From NCBI GenBank assembly GCA_016714165.1, contig JADJNU010000001.1, positions 1,922,001 through 1,986,000 of the forward strand: 64,000 bases of DNA, written 5' to 3'. The position numbers were made by a program, and so were the translations under genes. The first letter of the stretch is position 1. Every line of letters begins with the position of its first letter. Below the pieces are notes generated by a model. The model saw nothing but the letters and a program-made list of their open reading frames with translations, did not search any database and was not told the DNA's origin. This DNA comes from Bdellovibrionales bacterium (GTDB lineage Bacteria; Bdellovibrionota; Bdellovibrionia; Bdellovibrionales; UBA1609). This document shows, piece by piece, positions 33,297 to 42,496 of the stretch.

Positions 33297-34385
33297 TTAT
33301 CTCAGAAAATCCAATAAGGACGGTTGAATCAACTTTCCGCTTGTGGCGAGGGTCGCCTTGAGGGTGCTCTCCGCTTTGTTGATATCGCTCACAACTTCAA
33401 AGGTGTCGGCATCTTCCATTTGGGAGATGAACGCATTGCTATCAACCTTGGATTTCTGCAAAGTCTCCATTGCAGAATTCAAAGTCATCACACGCGAGCC
33501 AACCTGCGATCGAGCCATCACAACTTGAGAAGTCGCTGCGTCCAAATATTCAAGGGCGTCCTGAACTGCCCCCTTGTCATTTGCTCTCAGGGCCGTAGTG
33601 AGACCAGATACGACAGCAAAAAGATTCACCCCTGAGATTGATTTAACGGGTTCCTTTTGCTTATCGCTTTGATAGGTCCCACCACGACCAGAAGATGGTT
33701 CACGTTGGTACAGTGCGGATTCAGAATCTGTCTTCTTCGGCTCCGATTTTATTTCCTGAGATTGACCCTGCTCAACAAATTCTTCGATCGTTCGAGCCTG
33801 TTGAGTCGTTCCATGAGTGATCCCATCTTTTGACAATCCCTCTCCTAAGAAAACTTTTGCCCCGGGAATATTCATGGCCAAAAATGAACCCTTATCCACA
33901 TGAATCATCATTTCGCCGCTGTCGCCGCTATAGAATCCATTGATATCAAAGGGAGAGGTTGTCGTCTTAAAACCAGAGAAAATAAAACGATCACCGTGTT
34001 GGCGATTGCCGATTTGAACAATTTGATTGTAAATCTGCTCAATCTCCGTGGCAACGACATCACGAGAAAGCTCGTTTGACCCGGCATCACCCGCCTGGCT
34101 CAATGCCAATTCTTTGGCGCGTATCAATTGATCGGTCAATTCACCCAATGATTGATCTGTTATTTCAAGAAATGATCGAGCGAAATCGAGGTTTTTTATA
34201 TATTGTTTCGTACCGGAAAGTTCGACTCGAGAACCCAACACTCGTGCTGCCGCCACTGGGTCGTCACTTGGTTTAGTCACCCGCTTTTGGGTGGCTGCTT
34301 GATTCTGAAGTTGGGACATCTCCGATCGGTTTTTTGCGAGATTACTGTTCACCTGTTCAAAACTCATCTTGTCAGCAATTCGCAT
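33297..34385 (-). CDS. flgL: Hook-filament junction protein FlgL (HAP3)
   Basis: 362 residues. N-terminal MRIADKMSFEQVNSNLAKNR followed by the FlgL pattern RVTKPSDDPVAAARVLGSR and a long coiled coil; the C-terminal D0 helix (FISQMEDADTFEVVSDINKAESTLKA-type) is complete. FlgL joins the hook side to the filament together with FlgK. Last gene of the flgK-flgL pair, 20 bases after flgK. Confidence 0.93.
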   Translation of the reverse strand: MRIADKMSFEQVNSNLAKNRSEMSQLQNQAATQKRVTKPSDDPVAAARVLGSRVELSGTKQYIKNLDFARSFLEITDQSLGELTDQLIRAKELALSQAGDAGSNELSRDVVATEIEQIYNQIVQIGNRQHGDRFIFSGFKTTTSPFDINGFYSGDSGEMMIHVDKGSFLAMNIPGAKVFLGEGLSKDGITHGTTQQARTIEEFVEQGQSQEIKSEPKKTDSESALYQREPSSGRGGTYQSDKQKEPVKSISGVNLFAVVSGLTTALRANDKGAVQDALEYLDAATSQVVMARSQVGSRVMTLNSAMETLQKSKVDSNAFISQMEDADTFEVVSDINKAESTLKATLATSGKLIQPSLLDFLR

Positions 34386-34404
34386 GACTCATTATCCACT
34401 CGCT

Positions 34405-35829
34405 TTAAAGGCGTTTTAGGTTTAGAACCGTGTCCATCATTTCGTCCGCAGTTCGGATCAGCCGAGCCGAGGCATCGAATGATTTCTGAAATTCAATCAT
34501 CTTTGCAGTTTCTTCATCGAGACTCACTCCGCTGATACTCTCCCTGATGTTCTTGAGCTGCTTGACAATATCTTTCTGAGACTCGTGCTCAGAATTCGCT
34601 CGAGCCATCTGCACTCCCAGTTCACCTACCACCGAGCTATAAAAATTATCAAGACTGTCAACCCCTCCGAAAACTGGCTTGTATTGTAGCGAAGAGAGCA
34701 CATTTGCAATTCGATTGTCTCCAGGCGCATCAGGTTGCGCACCCGCTGCAATCCTCCCCACATCTTGCAAGACCGATTCAGATACTCGGATATTTTTTGC
34801 AGCCTCTTGCTCAGAGTTTGGCAGTTCAAAAAATATCTGTCCCTTTTCGTTGTAACGGTCATATCCCTGAAGGTGAGCTTTGTTCACTTCCTCAGCCAAG
34901 GTGTAAGCCATGTGATCCATGTTCTTTAGCAATCCGTTGGCGACTTTATCCCGAACATCAAGCAATCCACCTATCTTTCCACCAATCAATTGTTTGGTCA
35001 CATTGACTGGGGTTCCCGTTTCTGTTGGCCGATAAAAAATATCGATATTGCCTTCCCTCTTGCCCTCACGACCAGGTGTTGAGGCGACAAAAAATTCACG
35101 ATAACTATTTCCAGACACGAGAACAGCGCTATTTCCCGCCGTGATAGCCATTTGTCCATCTTCACCCTCAGCATATCGAATATTAACGAGCCCACTTAAC
35201 TTCTTAATTAAGAGATCGCGTCGATCTCTCTCATCATTTGCGGACACCTCATTTAATTCCACCATTTGAATCTTATCGCTAAGATCGGCAATTTCCTTGG
35301 TGAGGCCATTTATTTCAACAACGTGAGAAGCTATCTGAAAATCGATGTCCTTTTGGATGTTTGTGATTTGATCATGAACTCGCGAAAAATCCTTTGTTAA
35401 AAAATCAGCCGATTCTTTCACCAAGGTGCGTGCTGCCAATCCCTCAGGATTATTTGAAAGCTCACGAAAGGAATTAAAAAACTCCGCCATGAACTTATTT
35501 AATCCTTTGTTGACTTGTTCATTATACACCTGCTCTACACGTGCCAAGGACTCCATTCGGCCCTCGGCAAACCCTAAAGTGTTTCCTTGCTTCTCGACCT
35601 GTCGCTCGAGATAGGGGTTGTTTGTCCTGGTGACGGACGTGGCTCTCGCCCCCATTCCGATTCTGAGCTTTCCATTCCCAATGGGAACATTGGACTGCAC
35701 CTCAACCCGCTGGCGAGAGTAGCCTTCTGTGGATTTATTTGCGACGTTATGGGAGACTGTTTGCAACGCCGTCTGACTGTTCATCAGAGAGCGCTTGCCC
35801 ACATCCATCATCCCCCAGATTCGTGACAT
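34405..35829 (-). CDS. flgK: Hook-filament junction protein FlgK (HAP1)
   Basis: 474 residues. N-terminal rod/hook-type motif SLMNSQTALQTVSHNVANKS followed by TEGYSRQRVEVQSN, and a C-terminal part (SISGVSLDEETAKMIEFQKS, then FDASARLIRTADEMMDTVLNL), both diagnostic for FlgK. It forms the first ring between hook and filament. Shorter than the enteric protein but within range. Downstream of flgN, its probable export chaperone. Confidence 0.94.
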   Translation of the reverse strand: MSRIWGMMDVGKRSLMNSQTALQTVSHNVANKSTEGYSRQRVEVQSNVPIGNGKLRIGMGARATSVTRTNNPYLERQVEKQGNTLGFAEGRMESLARVEQVYNEQVNKGLNKFMAEFFNSFRELSNNPEGLAARTLVKESADFLTKDFSRVHDQITNIQKDIDFQIASHVVEINGLTKEIADLSDKIQMVELNEVSANDERDRRDLLIKKLSGLVNIRYAEGEDGQMAITAGNSAVLVSGNSYREFFVASTPGREGKREGNIDIFYRPTETGTPVNVTKQLIGGKIGGLLDVRDKVANGLLKNMDHMAYTLAEEVNKAHLQGYDRYNEKGQIFFELPNSEQEAAKNIRVSESVLQDVGRIAAGAQPDAPGDNRIANVLSSLQYKPVFGGVDSLDNFYSSVVGELGVQMARANSEHESQKDIVKQLKNIRESISGVSLDEETAKMIEFQKSFDASARLIRTADEMMDTVLNLKRL

Positions 35830-35909
35830 CCTGTCCTGCCTCTCCGGAGCTGCCCATCCTAAGCAGCTGAATCATTCATGATCAATAATCAATCACTCAA
35901 AAAACGTCA

Positions 35910-36425
35910 CTAGGCCTCACGACTGACCAACTGGCCTGATTGAGCCGGCTGATCCAGTATCTGACCCTTTGCTTGGTAAACAGGCTTCTCTGTCAGAGTA
36001 TCTCGAATCGCTTTCATGGCCCCAGTGATCTTCTCCAAAGCTGAATTAACCAGCGCTTCGTTTTGCTTATTGTATTCCTGAACACGCTTTAACAAAAGCT
36101 CCAGAACCGAGTGCAAATTTCTCAAGCGATCTTCGACTTCTCCTCCGAAATGAACGGCCAACTCGTTCAGACGAGGATTCTCAACCAAGAGTCCTGCGGC
36201 TGCTGCCAATTCGGCAACATATCTCACCCGCAAACTCTCCAAAGCCCTGAGCTTGAGCAAAATGGCCTCTTTTGTTTTGTTGTTCTCATTTAAATCATCC
36301 AGATTGGCAGAAACCAATATTTCCTTTTCACGACGAACCGTATCCAAAAGGGAGCGATAGATTTTGACTTGATCTTCTAAATTGAAGATCAATTTATCAT
36401 AGGACTGTTTCGTGCCCAAATTCAC
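35910..36425 (-). CDS. flgN: FlgN-like chaperone for FlgK/FlgL
   Basis: 171 residues, helical, starting MNLGTKQSYDKLIFNLEDQV and containing KEAILLKLRALESLRVRYVA and LHSVLELLLKRVQEYNKQNE, the FlgN pattern of heptad helices. No membrane segment. FlgN holds FlgK and FlgL for export. Position between flgM and flgK supports the call. Confidence 0.85.
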   Translation of the reverse strand: MNLGTKQSYDKLIFNLEDQVKIYRSLLDTVRREKEILVSANLDDLNENNKTKEAILLKLRALESLRVRYVAELAAAAGLLVENPRLNELAVHFGGEVEDRLRNLHSVLELLLKRVQEYNKQNEALVNSALEKITGAMKAIRDTLTEKPVYQAKGQILDQPAQSGQLVSREA

Positions 36426-36451
36426 AAATCCCCCACCCCTTCAATCGAAGC

Positions 36452-36760
36452 TTAGTCCGGAAAATTTAAATGTTCATCAACCAAGCGATCTGCAATAGCC
36501 GCGGAATCCGTCTTGTATTTGCCTTCGTCGATGAGTTGTTGCAATTTTGCCACTCTCGCCTCGTCGACTGTTTGACGACCTGCAATCTCTTTGGCCTTTT
36601 GAAATGCTTGGGCCCGATCCGACACATTCACTCTGACTGAATCCGACAGCTCACTCACACCTGCCCGATCTTTGCCTTTCTCAGTCCCATCTGTGCCCTT
36701 CTCCTTGGCCGTCCCTATATTCTGAATGTTTGGACCCGTGGAACTATTGGTGACTTTCAT
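36452..36760 (-). CDS. flgM: Anti-sigma-28 factor FlgM
   Basis: 102 residues. The N-terminal half is disordered and polar; the C-terminal half has the FlgM core DEARVAKLQQLIDEGKYKTD followed by AAIADRLVDEHLNF. FlgM binds and blocks FliA (sigma-28) until exported through the finished hook, so flagellin promoters such as those at 10983 and 19556 would open late. fliA is not in the window. Precedes flgN by 26 bases. Confidence 0.93.
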   Translation of the reverse strand: MKVTNSSTGPNIQNIGTAKEKGTDGTEKGKDRAGVSELSDSVRVNVSDRAQAFQKAKEIAGRQTVDEARVAKLQQLIDEGKYKTDSAAIADRLVDEHLNFPD

Positions 36761-36876
36761 TTTGCCTCCAACGCAAGACTATTCCGTTCATTGTACCACA
36801 ATGAGACGAAATGCCGCAACGGAAAGGCCCTTCGACTCTTTCCATAGTAATAATAACTTGTTTGCATTTTTCCAAT

Positions 36877-37575
36877 TTACGCTCCATTAATTACATTTTT
36901 GGTCACTGTCCAGGCCATGGCCTCGCTGCCAGCCTCCATGAGACCGACCTTTTGCCCTGCCTCAAGCTCTTTGCCCACCAATGAGGGGCTATTGTAACCA
37001 ATGAAGTTCAAAATTGATTCCACTCCCTCGCCATGATCTATTCTGCTCACGCATCTCCCCCCAGGAGACCGAAAGGATTGCAACAGTCTCCCAGACCAAG
37101 GGCTAGTCACGTCCCTCTCTCTTCCAATTGGCTGATTTGGCGAATACTGCAGAATGAGAGAAGCACTCTTTTCCCCTTTGGATATAGCCCTCGTCGACTC
37201 CTGATCTGGCACGCCAATCGGTTTGGCAGAGCTCGGAAGTGACAAAGGCCCTCGGGGCGCAGGTAAATTTGAATCTCTTCCAAGCACCTGTTCTTTTAGC
37301 TGATTAAATATCATGTCTGTCAGACCGATCCCACCCTTCTCTTTCCAGGCATCAACGTACTGTTCGTCAAGTTGGTCTCGATAGACTCTTTGAGCAAAAC
37401 TGCCTGGCAGTATTCCTTCTCCTTCAGGAACGGTTTTCCGCATCGCCTTGAATATCTCGTTCAGAAAGTGGCGCTCATACATCTGAGCCGCCTCTCGCAA
37501 CTTGGCCTCTTGCTCTGCTTTCGGCCTTATATCTTGAACTGGATGCATTTGATGCAAGCCAATTGGTGCGGTCAT
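36877..37575 (-). CDS. flgJ: Rod-binding protein FlgJ with a degenerate LytM-like C-terminal domain
   Basis: 232 residues. Residues about 25-100 form the Rod-binding domain (AAQMYERHFLNEIFKAMRKT, YRDQLDEQYVDAWKEKGGIG). Enteric FlgJ carries a glucosaminidase; here residues 155-230 instead resemble a small beta domain of the M23/LytM type (SPWSGRLLQSFRSPGGRCVS, RIDHGEGVESILNFIGY, VGKELEAGQKVGL). The metal-binding His and Asp residues of active M23 enzymes are not recognisable, so it is probably not enzymatic. It overlaps the ORF upstream by ATGA. Confidence 0.85.
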   Translation of the reverse strand: MTAPIGLHQMHPVQDIRPKAEQEAKLREAAQMYERHFLNEIFKAMRKTVPEGEGILPGSFAQRVYRDQLDEQYVDAWKEKGGIGLTDMIFNQLKEQVLGRDSNLPAPRGPLSLPSSAKPIGVPDQESTRAISKGEKSASLILQYSPNQPIGRERDVTSPWSGRLLQSFRSPGGRCVSRIDHGEGVESILNFIGYNSPSLVGKELEAGQKVGLMEAGSEAMAWTVTKNVINGA

Positions 37576-37874
37576 GATTTCACCCGCTTCCCAAGCTTTT
37601 CAAAAAAATGCTTGAAGAAAAAATGAAAAAGGGAAGATGAGTCAGAAAAGGTCGTGCATCCTGCACTCTTCGTAGCAAACTCGGTACATGGCCAATCTTT
37701 GGCTGGTACTGAATCTCTGTTCCTGCTTCCTGCGCGAAACTGGAGTCTCTTGAACCTTCCTTGGCTTACGCTCTCTAACTCACCCACCCCCTGAGACCAA
37801 CAACACATCCATGTGTTGATTGCCTCACGTATGATTTTAGCTTTAATGTTCGATTCCTTAAAATCTTTTTTCAT
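37572..37874 (-). CDS. 100-residue ORF stitched between flgI and flgJ
   Basis: The ATG overlaps the TGA of flgI and the TGA overlaps the ATG of flgJ (ATGA at both ends), so it is positioned as a coupled gene. The product (MKKDFKESNIKAKIIREAIN...) has a basic N-terminal helix, four Cys (MCC near residue 24, then C62 and C73 approximately) and an aromatic C-terminal helix (SLFHFFFKHFFEKLGKRV). No signal peptide and no family recognised. It may be real, or a passively open frame in a spacer that carries flgJ's ribosome site. Confidence 0.5.
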   Translation of the reverse strand: MKKDFKESNIKAKIIREAINTWMCCWSQGVGELESVSQGRFKRLQFRAGSRNRDSVPAKDWPCTEFATKSAGCTTFSDSSSLFHFFFKHFFEKLGKRVKS

Positions 37875-38878
37875 AGAATTTCCAAATCGCCCTGTAAGGC
37901 ACCAGCCGATTTGATGCTCTGGAGAATCGTGATCAGGTCTTTAGGAGAGATACCCATGCGATTTAAAATTTTCGCCAAGTCTCCAACACTTGGAGCCTCT
38001 TCCAGGATCATGATTCGGTCTGCTTCTTTCCCTTTTTGACTATCGTTCCCGACCTTAATCGATAGATCTCCATGGCTAATTGCAATTTTTGAAATCCGGA
38101 CCTCATGACCAATCACGACCGTTCCTGTCTTCTCGTTGACCACGACCTTAGCTCGGGTATCTGGCGAAATATCAAGAGTTTCTATCATCGCGAGAAGCTC
38201 CACTCCACGTCCCTCGTAGGTGGAAGGCGAAATAACATCAATCGTGCCGGCATCCAAAGCTGACGAATATTTTCCTGCAAGTTCCATATTTATCTTCTGA
38301 GAAACGCGTGCTGCAGTGGTAAAATCCGGGTTGTGCAGAGTCAAACGAAACAGTTTTCGACCCGAAAATTGCTCACCCACATCTCTCTCGATTATCGCAC
38401 CGTTTGGAATTCTTCCTACGGTCTCATGAACTCCCCCCTGAGCACTTCCTATTAAAACAGCTCCCTGCGCGACAGCATATATTTGTTGATCAGCAGCTCT
38501 CAAAGGCGATTGAACCAAAGTACCACCGCGCAAGCTGGAGGCATCTCCGACCGCACTGACCGTGATATCGAGTTGATTTCCAGCGCGCGAAAATGGAGGA
38601 AGATTCGCTGTCATAATGACTGCGGCCACATTCTTTGATCCTCCCTCTTTTCCTGTCAATTTCATTCCCAGATGATCCAACATCCGTTGTAAGCTCTTGT
38701 CAGTGTACTCGGATTTACTATCGCCAGTTCCATTCAGGCCGACGACCAACCCATACCCAACAAGCTGATTGCTGCGAACACCCCGAATATTCGCAATGTC
38801 TTTCAAACGTGCCGCCTGAGCACTCAAGGCGCAAGCAATGATGACGATCAGCAGTTGGACGAAAAAAAAGATTTTCAT
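37871..38878 (-). CDS. flgI: Flagellar P-ring protein FlgI
   Basis: 335 residues. Signal peptide (MKIFFFVQLLIVIIACALSA), then the FlgI start ARLKDIANIRGVRSNQLVGY followed by GLVVGLNGTGDSK, and conserved ending LAKILNRMGISPKDLITILQ and SIKSAGALQGDLEIL. It forms the P ring in the periplasm around the rod. ATG overlaps the flgH stop (ATGA). Confidence 0.96.
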   Translation of the reverse strand: MKIFFFVQLLIVIIACALSAQAARLKDIANIRGVRSNQLVGYGLVVGLNGTGDSKSEYTDKSLQRMLDHLGMKLTGKEGGSKNVAAVIMTANLPPFSRAGNQLDITVSAVGDASSLRGGTLVQSPLRAADQQIYAVAQGAVLIGSAQGGVHETVGRIPNGAIIERDVGEQFSGRKLFRLTLHNPDFTTAARVSQKINMELAGKYSSALDAGTIDVISPSTYEGRGVELLAMIETLDISPDTRAKVVVNEKTGTVVIGHEVRISKIAISHGDLSIKVGNDSQKGKEADRIMILEEAPSVGDLAKILNRMGISPKDLITILQSIKSAGALQGDLEIL

Positions 38879-39654
38879 TCGTCCTTCCTTTTTACGCTCA
38901 TAATATCGTATTTTGAATCAAGTAACTTGGTGGAGCTTATTCCCTCATCAGAGAAATCTTCGGCTCGCACCACCCCCGTGACAATTACCTTGTATTCTCT
39001 TTGGCCAATCATAAACGGCTGGGTTCCTCGCACCCGATAGTTGCCATCTATCAGGCGCTCGGTGATTCGAGTTGGAACTGTTTGGACGGGAAAAGCTTCA
39101 TTGCTCGGACTCGGCTCTGGTTTGCTCGCCTCGGCACCTTTCGCTGCAGATTCTTGATCTCCTGCTTTAGAGGCCACCGGTGGCGCAGCCGCTCCTCCTG
39201 GGGCGCTTCCGGACGGAGCGCGCGGAGAAGTCGGTGGTGGAGTATTTTTTTGCTCCATCTTTGCAAGTAGTTTACGTATCACGTTCACTTTTGTTTGCAA
39301 TTGGTCGCGCGGCTCACCATCAACTTTCACAGGCAAGGAATCTCCAATCATTCGAATGATATTCTGCGAAAAAAGATACGACCCCTGCCCCTCCATAACC
39401 CAGAGAGAACCGGCCCGATTATCCAACTGAGCTTCTTCAGATAGAGATTGTTTTGTGGTTCGACGATATTGTCGGCGGGTCGGATTGGCCATCGTCGAGT
39501 TGTCGGAAAATTTTGTATAGCTTGGTTTCTGCATCTCGTCTTGCTCCAGCAAGTCGCGTCCATTGAGAAAGCTCTTTAGTTTTTTTCCAAAGCCAGCGCA
39601 TCCCGTAAGGATCAGACACAAACAAAAAAGAGACGCCACCTGGAGAGATCTCAT
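38875..39654 (-). CDS. flgH: Flagellar L-ring lipoprotein FlgH
   Basis: 259 residues. Lipobox LTGC (Cys19). C-terminal core GNYRVRGTQPFMIGQREYKV, then IVTGVVRAEDFS and STKLLDSKYDI, the FlgH signature. An unusual Pro/Ala/Ser insertion of about 50 residues (TSPRAPSGSAPGGAAAPP) splits the domain. FlgH forms the L ring in the outer membrane. It overlaps flgI and flgA by ATGA junctions. Confidence 0.93.
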   Translation of the reverse strand: MRSLQVASLFCLCLILTGCAGFGKKLKSFLNGRDLLEQDEMQKPSYTKFSDNSTMANPTRRQYRRTTKQSLSEEAQLDNRAGSLWVMEGQGSYLFSQNIIRMIGDSLPVKVDGEPRDQLQTKVNVIRKLLAKMEQKNTPPPTSPRAPSGSAPGGAAAPPVASKAGDQESAAKGAEASKPEPSPSNEAFPVQTVPTRITERLIDGNYRVRGTQPFMIGQREYKVIVTGVVRAEDFSDEGISSTKLLDSKYDIMSVKRKDE

Positions 39655-40619
39655 TTTAGGAGGACCTCGCCCTTCGCCTTTGCTATCCCAGACATTGGCT
39701 GTTTATTTGCGCCCATCCGCAAAAGAATAACATCACCAATAAAGCCCTCATTTTCAGCGCGGGCCATCGTTGTGACTTCCATTTTTCCCTCTTGGGCCGT
39801 CACCTTGACCCAGTCCCCTCGAGCCACGGCCTTATCTCTGAGTAAGTCATGTTCAAAAAGAACTTGCCCTATGGACTTTGTCAGGCGAACTTTTCGCCCC
39901 AGAACACTCTCTTCGCTCAAAACAAAATCTCGCGCGAAGGTGACATCACGATACTCAGTTTTAATGTGGTCTGCCGTGATCGTCTCTCCGAAGGACAATC
40001 CTCTTGTAACAATTTGCACCTGTTTGAATAGACGTGCGACTCCGTTAACCCAATATCGAACTCTTTCGGGCACAATTCCGCTCTTGTTTTCAAATTGGAT
40101 CGCTGCGCTGAATGAACCCTTAGGCAAGTCAGGAACTCCGACAAATTGCCATCCAGCAGCCAAATTTACCAAATCAGACAATCGGGGCAGATTCAATTCA
40201 TGGATTTCAATTCGACAATTTGGACATTGACTCTTCCATTGATTGAGAAGGGCCTCACGAACCTCAAAATCAGTGAGCGTCCGTCCAGGATTGAGAACTT
40301 CAATTTCAGAGGGAATAACGAAATTGTATTTCTCGGACAAATGAGGGTTCTGTCTGTGCACCTGCCGAATAAGAGAGGAAATAAGAAGGTTAGAAAGCTG
40401 ACGGGTCTCTTTTTCTTTGGGAGAATTGCCAATGGCATATTTCTTAAAAACTGAGGCAAGGCTTCGACCTCCATCGTCATTTGGCAACAGATGGGCTAGG
40501 GTAAGCTGAGAATCGTCTCGGCGAACAATCTTTGATCTGATGCGAATCGATTCTTTGGCTTCGGCCGAAATTCTCACGAGAGCCATTGTAAATAATAAGA
40601 GCCAAATCACGTAACCCAA
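39651..40619 (-). CDS. flgA: P-ring assembly chaperone FlgA
   Basis: About 322 residues; the start is TTG 40619 or GTG 40610, directly after flgG. A signal peptide (VIWLLLFTMALVRISA) precedes an extended N-terminal part; the C-terminal SAF-like domain has RGLSFGETITADHIKTEYRD and DFVLSEESVLGRKVRLTKSI, then WVKVTAQEGKMEVTTMARA, typical of FlgA. It helps FlgI assemble in the periplasm. Longer than the enteric protein (219). Confidence 0.9.
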   Translation of the reverse strand: MGYVIWLLLFTMALVRISAEAKESIRIRSKIVRRDDSQLTLAHLLPNDDGGRSLASVFKKYAIGNSPKEKETRQLSNLLISSLIRQVHRQNPHLSEKYNFVIPSEIEVLNPGRTLTDFEVREALLNQWKSQCPNCRIEIHELNLPRLSDLVNLAAGWQFVGVPDLPKGSFSAAIQFENKSGIVPERVRYWVNGVARLFKQVQIVTRGLSFGETITADHIKTEYRDVTFARDFVLSEESVLGRKVRLTKSIGQVLFEHDLLRDKAVARGDWVKVTAQEGKMEVTTMARAENEGFIGDVILLRMGANKQPMSGIAKAKGEVLLK

Positions 40620-40622
40620 ACA

Positions 40623-41408
40623 TCACCTCAGGTTATTCATATATTGAAGCATTTGATCCGAGGCTTGAACGACCTTCGAACTTGTTTCGTAAGCTCTTTG
40701 AGCAGTTATCATATTGACCATTTCATCAACTATATTCACGTTACTGGTCTCAACCTGTCCCTGCGCTAAAACGCCTAGACCGTTTTGTCCAGGAGAGCCT
40801 TGCTGAGGTAAACCACTTGCATTACTCGGGAAGAAGAGATTGCGCCCAATGCTCTTGAGGCCCGCAGGATTGACAAAATTGACCAACTGAATCTGACCAA
40901 TATTCTGGGGTACTGTGTTGGTTCCCAGTATAATCTGCACAGTTCCATCCGGATTGATTTCAACACCAGAAGCATCAGGAGGAATCGTAATTTCTGGCTG
41001 CAGGGCATTTCCGTTCTGATCCATCAAACGGCCATCAGGACCCTTTTTGAAAGCACCATTGCGAGTGTATCCAATTTGTCCATCCGGCATCTGGAGGGGA
41101 AAAAATCCCGAACCTTGGATTTCTACGTCAAAGGGAGCTCGCGTCACTTTTGTGGATCCCTGTTCAAAGTCTTTCTGAATGGCTGCCGTTTTCACTCCCA
41201 AACCTACTTGAACTCCCGTTGGCGTGACTGAATTGGCCCCCGTCTGAGCCCCTGGCTCTCGAATGGTTTGGTACATTAAATCTTCAAATTCAGCGCGCGC
41301 CTTTTTAAATCCCGTCGTCGAAACGTTTGCCAGATTATTCGCGATAGTATCCATATTCGTTTGCTGAGCTTGCATTCCGGTCGCCGCGGTATTCAGAGCC
41401 TTTAGCAT
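40623..41408 (-). CDS. flgG: Distal rod protein FlgG
   Basis: 261 residues, the standard FlgG length. It begins MLKALNTAATGMQAQQTNMD followed by TIANNLANVSTTGFKKARAE; the FlgG-specific insert EFEDLMYQTIREPGAQT is present. C-terminus SNVNIVDEMVNMITAQRAYE. FlgG builds the distal rod. It lies 18 bases after the FlgF-like gene. Confidence 0.96.
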   Translation of the reverse strand: MLKALNTAATGMQAQQTNMDTIANNLANVSTTGFKKARAEFEDLMYQTIREPGAQTGANSVTPTGVQVGLGVKTAAIQKDFEQGSTKVTRAPFDVEIQGSGFFPLQMPDGQIGYTRNGAFKKGPDGRLMDQNGNALQPEITIPPDASGVEINPDGTVQIILGTNTVPQNIGQIQLVNFVNPAGLKSIGRNLFFPSNASGLPQQGSPGQNGLGVLAQGQVETSNVNIVDEMVNMITAQRAYETSSKVVQASDQMLQYMNNLR

Positions 41409-41425
41409 ACAATCAACCTACCGAG

Positions 41426-42235
41426 TTAAGAAGTACGAGGAATTTCATTCACTAACTTTGAATCCATTTGATCAAAAGCCTTGATGGCCTGCTGAGTACT
41501 TTCAAATGCCCGTGACGTCGCAACCATATCTGTCATTTCTTCCACGATGTTCACATTGCTGCTCTCAACAAAGCCCTGATGTATTTTTGGACTTAAGGTT
41601 CTCTGGAGTTGTTGGTTAAAGTTTGGCTTAAGCCCGTAAAAGGAACTCCCTGTCTTGACCAGTCCATCTCGATTTGCAACGTCCACGAGCGAGAGTTCTC
41701 CTACCAGCTGCCCATTCGCGAATACCTGGCCCTCGTAAGAAACGGTGATGTTTCTCCGTCCTTCGACATTGATGGCACGCTGAGACGGATCTTGAGTCCC
41801 CGCCGCAAGTACGGGAAACCCCTCCTTTGTGACCATGCGTCCCTCGCCGTCAACAGTGAAAGATCCATTGCGGGTCAATTTCACCCCTTCTGGAGTGAGA
41901 ACTTCAAAAAATCCCTGTCCCTCAAGTGCCAAATCAAGAATGTTTCCCGTTTGTTTCAAAGATCCCTGAGCAAAATCAGTATAAGATCCCGCAGCGTTCA
42001 CATAACCGCGATCACCGCCTTGCATGTCATAAAAGCTTTGAATGGAAGCGGGAATCTTTGGAACCTGAATCACTTCCGGAAGCTTTTCATAAGCACTCAG
42101 ATATTCATTAAATACCTGGCGATCCTTTTTGAAAGAAGTTGTGTTGGAGTTAGCAATATTATTAGCGAGAGTGTCCAATCGAGATGATTGGGCCATTGCT
42201 CCGCTCAATGCCGTGTAAATACCCTTACTACTCAT
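41426..42235 (-). CDS. flgF: Proximal rod protein FlgF-like
   Basis: 269 residues, starting MSSKGIYTALSGAMAQSSRL then DTLANNIANSNTTSFKKDRQ, with C-terminal SSNVNIVEEMTDMVATSRAF. Same hook-basal body family as FlgG but more divergent and without the FlgG insert; directly upstream of flgG, which is the usual flgF position. First gene of the minus-strand flagellar run. Confidence 0.88.
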   Translation of the reverse strand: MSSKGIYTALSGAMAQSSRLDTLANNIANSNTTSFKKDRQVFNEYLSAYEKLPEVIQVPKIPASIQSFYDMQGGDRGYVNAAGSYTDFAQGSLKQTGNILDLALEGQGFFEVLTPEGVKLTRNGSFTVDGEGRMVTKEGFPVLAAGTQDPSQRAINVEGRRNITVSYEGQVFANGQLVGELSLVDVANRDGLVKTGSSFYGLKPNFNQQLQRTLSPKIHQGFVESSNVNIVEEMTDMVATSRAFESTQQAIKAFDQMDSKLVNEIPRTS

Positions 42236-42442
42236 ATCGCTGCGCCCCCTCCCTCAACCTTGAGCAAGTCTCATGCCACGGTGTGCCCTCTGTGACCTAA
42301 GCCCAGAGAATCTTTAATTGAACTGGCTCCATTTTTCTTCGTTCTCGATTGAGTTATGAAATGATTGGGTTGATAGTTAACAGCAGGTGTCGGATTTGTG
42401 TTTTTAAATTGTCATTCTTTTGACGGTGAGGGCGATTGTCTG

Positions 42443-42477
42443 ACACACAACTTCGGTCTGGATCAGAAGTTGTGTGT
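42443..42477 (+). terminator. Attenuator-like hairpin just upstream of the lytic transglycosylase gene
   Basis: A perfect 12-bp stem (ACACACAACTTC / GAAGTTGTGTGT) with an 11-base loop is followed by TTTTC, the form of an intrinsic terminator on the plus strand. It ends 20 bases before the ATG at 42497 and would end most leader transcripts unless relieved. No coding role if that start is right. Confidence 0.55.
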
Positions 42478-42496
42478 TTTCAACGCACCCGATACA

